Shown piece by piece: positions 1-6,149 of a stretch of 40,739 bases of DNA. The notes beneath the pieces were generated by a model. It worked only from the letters and a program-made list of their open reading frames with translations, searched no databases and was not told the DNA's origin. The stretch is from Anaerolineaceae bacterium UBA6086 (GTDB lineage: Bacteria; Chloroflexota; Anaerolineae; Anaerolineales; Anaerolineaceae). Numbering within the stretch: the first letter of the stretch is position 1; each line of letters opens with the position of its first letter. The position numbers and the translations under genes are program-made. Where the stretch lies: assembly GCA_002436005.1 (NCBI GenBank), contig DIXG01000019.1, positions 1 through 40,739 on the forward strand. The letters are read 5' to 3'.

Positions 1-34
1 CGGTTTTCGCTGTTTCCGCTCGCCCGAACCCTGA
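1..34 (+). CDS. 3' end of DGR variable (target) protein, partial
   Basis: Only the last codons are present. From base 2 they read GFRCFRSPEP and then a TGA stop at 32-34. GFRC is the usual C-terminal signature of FGE-sulfatase/C-type-lectin folds used as ligand-display domains by diversity-generating retroelements. The first 18 bases recur exactly at the 3' end of the template repeat (1644-1661), which identifies them as the 3' end of the variable repeat (the IMH region). The rest of the gene, including the diversified codons, lies upstream of the window. I infer that the protein is a C-type-lectin/FGE-fold binder; its N-terminal domains cannot be seen. Confidence 0.8.
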   Translation, partial: GFRCFRSPEP

Positions 35-44
35 AAGGGTTCGG
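24..44 (+). promoter_or_regulatory. DGR target-recognition hairpin after VR
   Basis: This is a perfect 9-bp inverted repeat, ccgaaccct (24-32) and agggttcgg (36-44), with loop gaa (33-35). It begins five bases after the 18-base VR/TR identity ends. In the Bordetella phage DGR a hairpin/cruciform just downstream of the VR is needed for target recognition, and the template repeat lacks it. The same holds here: nothing like it follows 1661. The target gene's stop codon lies inside the hairpin. Confidence 0.7.
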
Positions 45-90
45 TTGTGCTGAAATGCTGTGTTCTGATTTTCTGAAATTCTGAGGGGGG

Positions 91-115
91 TGTGGGGGGA
101 TTTCCTCCCCCCACA
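91..115 (+). repeat. GC-rich 10-bp inverted repeat upstream of RT gene
   Basis: tgtgggggga (91-100) is perfectly complementary to tccccccaca (106-115), with loop tttcc. It lies between the VR hairpin and the reverse transcriptase start. There is no clean T-tract directly after it, although an AT-rich stretch begins at 120. It could attenuate read-through from the target gene into the RT gene, or it could be a second structural element of the retroelement. I cannot decide between these. Confidence 0.45.
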
Positions 116-139
116 TCTCATAAAGGAAAATTTTTATTT

Positions 140-1228
140 ATGTGGCAGAAACTAACATCCCTGGAAAATCTATTCAACGCTTACTGCGCTGCATCAAAAG
201 GTAAACGGTCTAAGCCCGATGTCGCCAGATTTGAATTTAACCTTGAAGAAAATATTTTCAATCTACAATTGGAATTGGTCACTGGTTCTTATCAGCATGG
301 CTCTTATCACAGCTTTTACATCCACGACCCTAAGAAACGCCTGATTTCTGCTGCCAGCTTTAAGGACCGGGTGGTGCATCATGCCCTCTGTAACCTGATT
401 GAACCGTTATATGAAAGAAAATTCATTTATGATACCTATGCCAACCGGGTGGGGAAGGGCACTCACCGTGCTTTGGACCGCTGCACCCAATACCTCAGGC
501 GTTTCCCATATTATTTACAGCTTGATCTTCGACAATATTTTCCTTCCATTGATCATGAAATTTTGATTAATATCCTGGCAGAGGAAATCAGGGATCAGAA
601 AGTATTAGCATTATGCGAGGAAATCCTCAAGAGCGGGGTGGGTGTGCTGCATGACGAATACCAGATGATTTATTTTCCTGGGGATGATTTATTTGCCCTC
701 AACCGCCCGCGTGGGCTCCCCATCGGCAACCTGACCTCACAATTCTGGGCGAATGTGTATTTAAACAAACTGGATCACTTCATCAAGCGTAAACTGAAGT
801 GCCCGGGATACATCCGCTATGTGGACGATATGCTGTTGTTTGCCAATTCTAAAACAGAACTGCACGAGATCTGGGCTGCTGTTGTCTCATTTTTAGCCGG
901 TCTACGCCTGACGGTTCATCAAAGGCAATCTCAGCCTACACCGTCAGCGCATGGGGTGACCTTTCTTGGGTTTCGGTGTTTTCCCACTCACCGGCGATTG
1001 AAAAGGGTAAAAGCGGTTTATGGGCGCCGTAAAATCAAAGAAGCATGGGCACGTGTAGGAAATGGTGAATTGTCATTTGAAGATTTTTCACACCGATTAC
1101 AGAGTTGGATCAATCATGCTCAGCATGGGGACACATGGGGGCTGCGCCAATCCATTTTATCGGAGATAGATATACTGTCAGATGGAGGGTCCTTTGAAGG
1201 AATCGCCGATTTTCACAAAAACCTATGA
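140..1228 (+). CDS. DGR reverse transcriptase
   Basis: This 362-residue RNA-directed DNA polymerase copies the template repeat RNA into adenine-mutated cDNA that replaces the variable repeat. Visible motifs are the palm segment LDLRQYFPSIDH, the LPIGNLTSQFWANVYLN motif and the catalytic YVDD at residues 227-230. In the second of these, IGxxxSQ replaces the QGxxxSP of most other reverse transcriptases, which is a hallmark of DGR enzymes. There is no maturase or endonuclease domain. I chose the ATG at 140, behind aaaggaaa. A GTG at 92 is in frame but lies in a hairpin and adds a low-complexity leader. The 3' end overlaps avd by 47 bases. The neighbouring VR end, Avd and TR confirm the assignment. 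Confidence 0.95.
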   Translation: MWQKLTSLENLFNAYCAASKGKRSKPDVARFEFNLEENIFNLQLELVTGSYQHGSYHSFYIHDPKKRLISAASFKDRVVHHALCNLIEPLYERKFIYDTYANRVGKGTHRALDRCTQYLRRFPYYLQLDLRQYFPSIDHEILINILAEEIRDQKVLALCEEILKSGVGVLHDEYQMIYFPGDDLFALNRPRGLPIGNLTSQFWANVYLNKLDHFIKRKLKCPGYIRYVDDMLLFANSKTELHEIWAAVVSFLAGLRLTVHQRQSQPTPSAHGVTFLGFRCFPTHRRLKRVKAVYGRRKIKEAWARVGNGELSFEDFSHRLQSWINHAQHGDTWGLRQSILSEIDILSDGGSFEGIADFHKNL

Positions 1229-1538
1229 TATGGTTAATTGGGTTAGCAATCACGTTTCTCGTTTTCCAAAGAGCGAACGCTTCCGGTTGGCTAAGCGGAT
1301 CGAGGATCACGTTTTTGATTTTCATGCAGCTTTAATCCATGCTGTTCGCAATCCAGAGTCTCGAATTGAAACTCTGGAGCAAGCAGATGAGATTCTATAC
1401 CGGATCAAAGTCTATTTTCGGCTGGCTAAGGATCGTGGATTTACCAGTCAAAAGCAGTACCAATTTATTGTCGGTCAATTGGTAGAGATCGGTAAATTAT
1501 TGGGAGGTTGGATAAATAAGACACGTTTATCATCTTGA
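1182..1538 (+). CDS. avd: Avd, DGR accessory variability determinant
   Basis: This 118-residue, highly basic four-helix-bundle protein (S23-ivp/bAvd family) forms a pentameric barrel. It binds the DGR reverse transcriptase and TR RNA and is required for mutagenic cDNA synthesis. The sequence follows the family pattern: ESPIFTKTYDMVNW near the start, FPKSERFRLAKRI in the first helix pair, a YRIKVYFRLAKDRG helix, and GQLVEIGKLLGGWI at the end. The start at 1182 overlaps the end of the RT gene by 47 bases, which suggests translational coupling. An ATG at 1227 would remove conserved N-terminal residues. The template repeat begins almost directly after the stop codon. Confidence 0.92.
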   Translation: MEGPLKESPIFTKTYDMVNWVSNHVSRFPKSERFRLAKRIEDHVFDFHAALIHAVRNPESRIETLEQADEILYRIKVYFRLAKDRGFTSQKQYQFIVGQLVEIGKLLGGWINKTRLSS

Positions 1539-1545
1539 GGGATTC

Positions 1546-1661
1546 TCAGGTGGAAACCGCGGCGGCTCCTGGAACAATAATGAGAGGAACCTGCGTGCCT
1601 CGGATCGCAACAGGAACAATCCAGACAACACGAACAACAACAACGGTTTTCGCTGTTTCCG
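1546..1661 (+). repeat. DGR template repeat (TR)
   Basis: This is an adenine-rich, non-expressed copy of the end of an FGE/C-type-lectin domain. In the frame that includes base 1570 it encodes SGGNRGGSW, and then a run in which 12 of the 25 codons from Trp (1570) to Gly (1645) are AAY (Asn). It closes with GFRCFR. AAY codons are the substitution-prone codons of DGR templates. The last 18 bases (1644-1661) match window bases 1-18 exactly, and the sequences diverge straight after. The 5' limit is approximate because the matching VR lies outside the window. The order VR-RT-avd-TR is one of the known DGR layouts. Confidence 0.9.
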
Positions 1662-1830
1662 ATTGCTTTCTAATGACATTGTCCAGCCTGAATCTGGCAG
1701 GCGTTCATAGAATTCCTGCCAGCTATGCACAGAAAGCGAGCGCTGGGAATCCCTGCCCAAAATAATGGGCAAATATTAAGATGCCTGCATTCCTGAGGTG
1801 ACCTTTCTTCTTGAATGCAGGCTTAGTACG
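1662..1830 (+). ncRNA. Structured 3' part of TR RNA (putative spacer)
   Basis: No credible ORF lies here. Three inverted repeats follow the TR: ctggcagg/cctgccag (1694-1701 with 1715-1722), a weak gccc/gggc pair (1755-1758 with 1767-1770), and gcctgcattc/gaatgcaggc (1783-1792 with 1813-1822). In the Bordetella phage DGR the RNA just downstream of the TR is structured, binds RT and Avd, and provides the priming site. By position this stretch is the candidate counterpart. The assignment rests on inference. Confidence 0.4.
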
Positions 1831-1902
1831 TAAAGGTAATATTGATCAACTTAATAAGAAATTTGAATCTTCAAGGTTCTCATTTACTTTTAAATTATCG
1901 TG

Positions 1903-1988
1903 TATAATTGGCTCAGGTGGAAATTAAAAGTTTCCCCTGCACAAACTGACTTTTTTCGTTTAAAACCTGCACCTGCAGGATTTATAAT
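1903..1988 (+). promoter_or_regulatory. Candidate promoter region of the type VII locus
   Basis: Two TATAAT hexamers lie upstream of the first WXG100 gene, at 1903-1908 and 1983-1988. The second has TTAAAA at 1960-1965 with a 17-base spacer. The first has no good -35 element. A palindromic cctgca/tgcagg element lies at 1967-1980, within the spacer of the second. The 208 bases between the TR hairpins and the gene hold no other feature that I can see. Confidence 0.35.
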
Positions 1989-2030
1989 CAAATCGTTCAA
2001 TCACTATGACGTATGAGGAGGATACACAGT

Positions 2031-2309
2031 ATGGCAACACTCTTAATGGATGTCGATACCGTCCAGGCAGCCCAGGCAAAAATGCTGCAAAATAAGGAAA
2101 CGATGCTCAGTGAGCTGACTGCGCTCACCAGCCAGATCAACCAGACGGTAGGAACCGCCTGGCAGGGGAATTCGGCAACGGAATTCCAGCAGCAGTATGA
2201 CGCCCTGCGCAACCAGATCACCCAGCAGCTGGATGCCCTGGAGCAGCTGGCGCAGGCACTGCAGAACGAGATCACGCAGTGGAATGAGACCGCCAGTCGC
2301 ATGGGTTAA
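2031..2309 (+). CDS. WXG100 (ESAT-6-like) protein 1
   Basis: This 92-residue protein has the WXG100 pattern. An amphipathic helix runs to the W44-Q45-G46 turn in the middle, and a second helix (EFQQQYDALRNQITQQLDALEQL) follows. Proteins of this family form helical-hairpin dimers and are substrates, or co-secreted partners, of type VII secretion systems. I chose the ATG at 2031 because gaggagga sits 7-15 bases upstream and this start gives the same 92 residues as the two paralogues at 4439 and 8271. A C-terminal YxxxD/E export signal is not obvious. It is almost identical to the copy at 4439. It probably heterodimerises with, or accompanies, the WXG-headed protein encoded next. Confidence 0.92.
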   Translation: MATLLMDVDTVQAAQAKMLQNKETMLSELTALTSQINQTVGTAWQGNSATEFQQQYDALRNQITQQLDALEQLAQALQNEITQWNETASRMG

Positions 2310-2337
2310 GTCTCATCGCTTGACGAAAATTAAATGG

Positions 2338-2380
2338 AACACCTGTTGGCTGCCTTGAGGTCGGCAGGTGTTTGTTTGTA
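2338..2380 (+). terminator. Possible attenuator after WXG100 gene 1
   Basis: aacacctg (2338-2345) pairs with caggtgtt (2365-2372). The second arm runs into a T-rich tgtttgt tract. It would let the small WXG100 protein be made in excess over the downstream effector. The loop is long (19 bases), so this is tentative. Confidence 0.4.
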
Positions 2381-2476
2381 AACCAGACCATTTACGAGGA
2401 AGCGTGTTAATGCCTAACTAACCTGGGAGGATCGCGGTTAATTGGGTGGCATTGCCGTAGATAAGCGAGGGAGAAA

Positions 2477-3559
2477 ATGATCTTTCGAATGGACACCGAT
2501 GCGGTACGGGCGATGGCAGCGCGCTTTCGCAGCACGGCTGAGGCAATGGAGACGAGCCTGACAGCCATCAACCAGGGCGTGAAGGGTGCGCCGTGGCAGA
2601 GCCAGGCGCGGGAAGAATTCGTCACACAATTGGAACTGCTGCAAAGCGGGACACTGCGGTCGGCAGAGGTGCTGCGGATGATGGCGGGTGCGGCGGAAGA
2701 GAAAGCCAGCCAGTGGGAGGCGATCGGGAATATCTTCAACGGACCCTTCCAGGCGCTCAGCGGTTTATGGAATCGGCTGAAGGACAACATGGGCTGGCTG
2801 TGGGGTCGCATCAAAGGCGCCATCACGGGAATCAGGCTGCCGAGTATCCCGAAGATTGTGCTGCCGGTGATCGCCTTTGGTGGGATCGCTGGATGGTTTC
2901 AGAAAATCATTCCAGATTGGAAATGGCCCCCATCATGGTGGCCGCCCTTTAAACCGAAACCTTCAGAAGGGGATTCCTCCGGGGGTAAAAAGGAAGAGGG
3001 AGACAAAGATGAATCCGGCGCGAAGACGCCATCGACAACCACCCCAGGGGAAACAGACTCTGGGAACAAGGTCCCTGTTGAACCTGTAGGCTTGGATCAG
3101 GATGATCCTCGTTGGGGTGATGAAGTAATGGGGAAAAATGGAAGAACAATTGATAACGCAGGTTGTCTGATTACATCCGTTGCGATGATGGCCCGCCTCA
3201 AAGGTGCAGATGTCAATCCCGCTGATGTGAATAATTACATGCGGTCGCATGGCGGATATGATGGCAATACCTCAAATATGTATTGGGGAAGTGGAGAAAA
3301 ATATTTAGAATCTGCTCTTGGCGTCGATGTCACCCATAAGACTGTGCAATCAACAAGCTTAGAGAAAATATTAAGCGCAGGAAATCCGGTGATGCTTCAT
3401 GTGGGGAGTGGTGATGATGGGCATTGGGTTCTGGCAACAGGGATTGATTCCAAAGGAAATTATATTGTTTATGAATCCTCCACAGGTAAGCAATCCAGTT
3501 ATTCCCCATCTCAATTGCATAAAGATAACGACCATCATGCTTATATCATAGAGGATTAG
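2477..3559 (+). CDS. WXG-headed protein with C39-like cysteine peptidase domain
   Basis: A 360-residue candidate type VII effector. Residues 1-90 form a WXG100-like helical hairpin with a degenerate W40-Q-S turn. Residues 95-150 hold a Trp-rich, hydrophobic segment (around IPKIVLPVIAFGGIAGWF), followed by a Lys/Glu/Ser/Thr/Pro linker (about 155-205). Residues 205-360 resemble Peptidase_C39_2: a QDDPRWG opening, nucleophile Cys230 in NAGCLITSVAM, and His316 in GHWVLATG. The usual Asn-Asp-Pro after the histidine is replaced by YESSTG, so the third catalytic residue is uncertain. The N-terminal half is nearly identical to the protein at 4877 and the C-terminal domain is unrelated. A gene for a 266-residue protein follows after four bases. 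The target could be peptides or peptidoglycan stems. Confidence 0.8.
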   Translation: MIFRMDTDAVRAMAARFRSTAEAMETSLTAINQGVKGAPWQSQAREEFVTQLELLQSGTLRSAEVLRMMAGAAEEKASQWEAIGNIFNGPFQALSGLWNRLKDNMGWLWGRIKGAITGIRLPSIPKIVLPVIAFGGIAGWFQKIIPDWKWPPSWWPPFKPKPSEGDSSGGKKEEGDKDESGAKTPSTTTPGETDSGNKVPVEPVGLDQDDPRWGDEVMGKNGRTIDNAGCLITSVAMMARLKGADVNPADVNNYMRSHGGYDGNTSNMYWGSGEKYLESALGVDVTHKTVQSTSLEKILSAGNPVMLHVGSGDDGHWVLATGIDSKGNYIVYESSTGKQSSYSPSQLHKDNDHHAYIIED

Positions 3560-3563
3560 TATT

Positions 3564-4364
3564 ATGAAAATGACTCAATCGAAAGATTTAATATCTGTGA
3601 CGCTAAACGCCGATGAGCTCTGGTTTTTGGCACAATTTTTCGCGCCGGGTTTGATCTTCGGCGTGGATGACCCCACCGAAGGGTTGGATGAGGAAGCGCT
3701 TGAGTCTTTTAAGTCCTCTGCCTATGAAAGCCTGAACCAGGCCGGTGTGCTCGAAATGGAGACACCTGATCAGTTCCGAATGGACGAGATGCTGGGCGCG
3801 ATGGTATATTCCTGCGTCCATTCCACCGACATGCTGGTGCTGAAATCTCCCAACAGCCAGGAGGAACGTTTTTTTCACTTCCTGCCTGAATGGCAGCTGG
3901 AATTGAGCCGGGTTGAAGAAGGACATACGCTGACTCTTTTCAAAGAGCGGACGGACCTGTTTGACCATATCCTGGGTCTTTCCGGAGTCAAGCTGCAGGG
4001 TGAGGGCGATGAGCAAACCTTTTCAGCCTCGGAGCGCGATCTTGAACTCGCAGCCTACCTGTACGAATCCGGCAAAAAGGACCGGGCGCTTGAGATGATT
4101 GCAGCGGATATCGCAGATAAAAACCAGGTGGAAGGCTTTATCCAGGGTTACCTCTCGCCGGAACTGCACCTGGTCTTTGATATGCTCTACGATCGGGATG
4201 ACGACATCAAAATCCATGACCGGCGCTTTGAACTGCTGCAAACAGCGGGTGGTTTGTTCTGGCTGACGCATGACCAGGCAGGAGAAGAATCGACCCCGAT
4301 TGTGATCATTCAAAGCATCACACCCAAAGATGCAAAAAAGCTGTTTGAGACGATCCTGCCGTAA
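3564..4364 (+). CDS. Unknown 266-residue protein, possible type VII chaperone or immunity protein
   Basis: I do not recognise this family with confidence. The protein is acidic and soluble, with no signal peptide or membrane segment. The start (SVTLNADELWFLAQFFAPG) recalls the opening strand-helix of EspG-type ESX chaperones. The rest has mixed alpha/beta character with a helical region around ASERDLELAAYLYESGKKDRALEM and ends in IVIIQSITPKDAKKLFETIL. It starts four bases after the C39-like gene, behind gagg at 3551, and lies before the second WXG100 gene. Position and solubility suggest either an EspG-like escort for the WXG substrates or an immunity protein for the effector upstream. Both are inferences. 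Confidence 0.6.
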   Translation: MKMTQSKDLISVTLNADELWFLAQFFAPGLIFGVDDPTEGLDEEALESFKSSAYESLNQAGVLEMETPDQFRMDEMLGAMVYSCVHSTDMLVLKSPNSQEERFFHFLPEWQLELSRVEEGHTLTLFKERTDLFDHILGLSGVKLQGEGDEQTFSASERDLELAAYLYESGKKDRALEMIAADIADKNQVEGFIQGYLSPELHLVFDMLYDRDDDIKIHDRRFELLQTAGGLFWLTHDQAGEESTPIVIIQSITPKDAKKLFETILP

Positions 4365-4438
4365 AACGGCGGAGCATGAATTGATACACGGATTATTTTG
4401 AAACCACTTAGAAAATTAGAATAGTAAAGGAGAAAATT

Positions 4439-4717
4439 ATGGCAACATTGTTAATGGAAGTCGATACCGTCCAGGCGACCCAGGCGAAGATGGTGCAAAA
4501 TAAGGAAACGATGCTCAGCGAGCTGACTGCGCTCACGAGTCAGATCAACCAGACGGTGGGCACCGCCTGGCAGGGGAATTCGGCAACAGAATTCCAGCAG
4601 CAGTATGACGCACTGCGCAACCAGATCACCCAGCAATTGGATGCGTTGGAGCAGATGGCGCAAGCCCTGCAGAATGAAATCACGCAGTGGAACGAGACCG
4701 CCAGCCGCATGGGATAG
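4439..4717 (+). CDS. WXG100 (ESAT-6-like) protein 2
   Basis: A 92-residue WXG100 protein with W44-Q45-G46. It differs from protein 1 at only a few residues (such as Glu for Asp at position 7, Thr for Ala in QATQAK, and Met for Leu in EQMAQ), and the DNA is also highly conserved. The start is fixed by aaaggag at 4426-4432. It opens the second copy of a duplicated WXG100-effector cassette, and the WXG-headed CHAP protein follows 159 bases later. The pairing suggests that each effector keeps its own WXG100 partner. Confidence 0.92.
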   Translation: MATLLMEVDTVQATQAKMVQNKETMLSELTALTSQINQTVGTAWQGNSATEFQQQYDALRNQITQQLDALEQMAQALQNEITQWNETASRMG

Positions 4718-4816
4718 TGGTTCAACATACGTCAACGCCCAATCCTGGATACCTGTTGAACGACAAAGGGTTGGCAGGGTCTACTTGGGATTAAATCAGG
4801 GGATTGGATTGATAAC

Positions 4817-4839
4817 CCGGTTGAAAAGTAACCGGTTTT
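4817..4839 (+). terminator. Weak terminator-like hairpin
   Basis: ccggtt (4817-4822) and aaccgg (4830-4835) form a 6-bp stem with loop gaaaagt, followed by tttt. It lies between WXG100 gene 2 and the CHAP-domain gene, in the same position as the hairpin after WXG100 gene 1. It may attenuate transcription. Confidence 0.35.
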
Positions 4840-4876
4840 AACATTAATCTGATCGCAGGACAAATCGAGGGACGAG

Positions 4877-6067
4877 ATGATCTTTCGAATGGACACTGAT
4901 GCGGTGCGGGCGATGGCAGCAAAGTTTCGCAGCACTGCAAATACGATGGAGACGAGCCTGACAGCCATCAACCAGGGCGTGAAGGGAGCGCCGTGGCAGA
5001 GCCAGGCGCGGGAGGAATTCATCACGCTGCTGGAGACGCTCCAGGGCGGCACATTGCGTTCGGCAGAGGTGCTGCGGATGATGGCGGGCGCGGCGGAAGA
5101 GAAAGCCAGCCAATGGGAAGCGATAGCCAACATTTTTAATGGTCCCTTCCAGGCGCTCAGCGGTTTATGGAACCAACTGAAGGACAATATGGGCTGGCTG
5201 TGGGGGCGCATCAAAGGCGCCATTACGGGGGTCCGGCTGCCAAGTGTTCCGCATGTCGTGTTGCCTGTGGTCACCTTTGGCGGGATCATCGGGTGGTTTG
5301 ATCGGATTGTCCCTGATTGGAGCTGGAAAAAGCTGACTTGGTGGCCTCCCAAAAAATCAGGCTCCTCAACAGGGACCAAAGAAAAAGCCGATGAGGATCG
5401 AGACCAGGGTGAGAAAGAGAAAGGGAAGGCTGATTCTTCGACCAAAGAAGAAAAGGAACAACCAGCCAGCAGCGATCAGAAAGAGCATTATAACAAGCAA
5501 TATGACGGTTCTTCACCAGCTAGAGGTACAGAGAAGAAACCCTGGGTGGATATCAATGCCCCATTGCAGAATTCCCCTGGTAACCGGGATCCCGATAGCT
5601 ATAGCGATGTTCTTGATCAATTCGCTGTAGAGAGTAACTCACGATATACAAAGAACCAACAGGGAAAAGATGAGACCTATTGTAACATTTTCGTTTGGGA
5701 TGCCACCAAGGCGATGGGCGCAGAAATACCGCATTGGGTGGACAGCAAAGGGAATCCTGTTCCTCAAGGTCAGGGTTCAGAGCTAAGCGCTAATGGTACT
5801 ATTGGTTGGTTGGAAACGCATGGCGTGGAGCAGGGCTGGAAGGTGCTAACTGCAGAAGAAGCGCAAGCCATGGCAAACCAGGGTAAGCCAGTGGTTGCCT
5901 CCTGGGAAAACCCAACTGGGATTGGACATGTCGCGATGGTGCGTCCTGGAGAATATTCGTCCGCTACCGGTCCGCATTTAGCCCAGGCAGGAGCGAATAA
6001 TTATAACCATACAACCGTCAGTGAAACCTTTCGTAATAAGGAAGTTATTTATTATTACCATGATTGA
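4877..6067 (+). CDS. WXG-headed protein with CHAP/NlpC-like amidase domain
   Basis: A 396-residue candidate type VII effector. Residues 1-150 repeat the N-terminal half of the protein at 2477: the W40-Q-S hairpin, the LWNQLKDNMGWLWGRIKGAI stretch and a hydrophobic segment. A long Lys/Glu/Ser/Asp linker covers about 155-235. The C-terminal domain looks like a CHAP/NlpC-type cysteine amidase: Cys269 in TYCNIFVWDATKAMG, His351 in GIGHVAMV, and a polar QAGANNYNHTTVSETF segment that may give the third residue. Such domains cut peptidoglycan cross-links or peptide-amide bonds. This could be a cell-wall hydrolase used for secretion across the envelope, or an antibacterial effector. The start has gaggga upstream, as in the paralogue. 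Confidence 0.8.
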   Translation: MIFRMDTDAVRAMAAKFRSTANTMETSLTAINQGVKGAPWQSQAREEFITLLETLQGGTLRSAEVLRMMAGAAEEKASQWEAIANIFNGPFQALSGLWNQLKDNMGWLWGRIKGAITGVRLPSVPHVVLPVVTFGGIIGWFDRIVPDWSWKKLTWWPPKKSGSSTGTKEKADEDRDQGEKEKGKADSSTKEEKEQPASSDQKEHYNKQYDGSSPARGTEKKPWVDINAPLQNSPGNRDPDSYSDVLDQFAVESNSRYTKNQQGKDETYCNIFVWDATKAMGAEIPHWVDSKGNPVPQGQGSELSANGTIGWLETHGVEQGWKVLTAEEAQAMANQGKPVVASWENPTGIGHVAMVRPGEYSSATGPHLAQAGANNYNHTTVSETFRNKEVIYYYHD

Positions 6068-6149
6068 CGACAAGTGGTTGTGAAAATTTCACCTGGCGTT
6101 ATGGAAATCAAAAGCAACATCGTTAACTAGATCAACTTGTGAACTATTT

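Noticed and set aside
1535..1765. 76-residue ORF across the template repeat
   Set aside because: It reads the TR in another frame, has no ribosome site and its composition follows from the AAC/CAA-rich repeat. The TR is a noncoding template.
4732..5445. Minus-strand ORF of 237 codons over the second effector
   Set aside because: It is the reverse reading of the conserved WXG-headed region. A similar ORF appears at the same place in the first copy (2407-2826) because the DNA is duplicated, not because it is coding.
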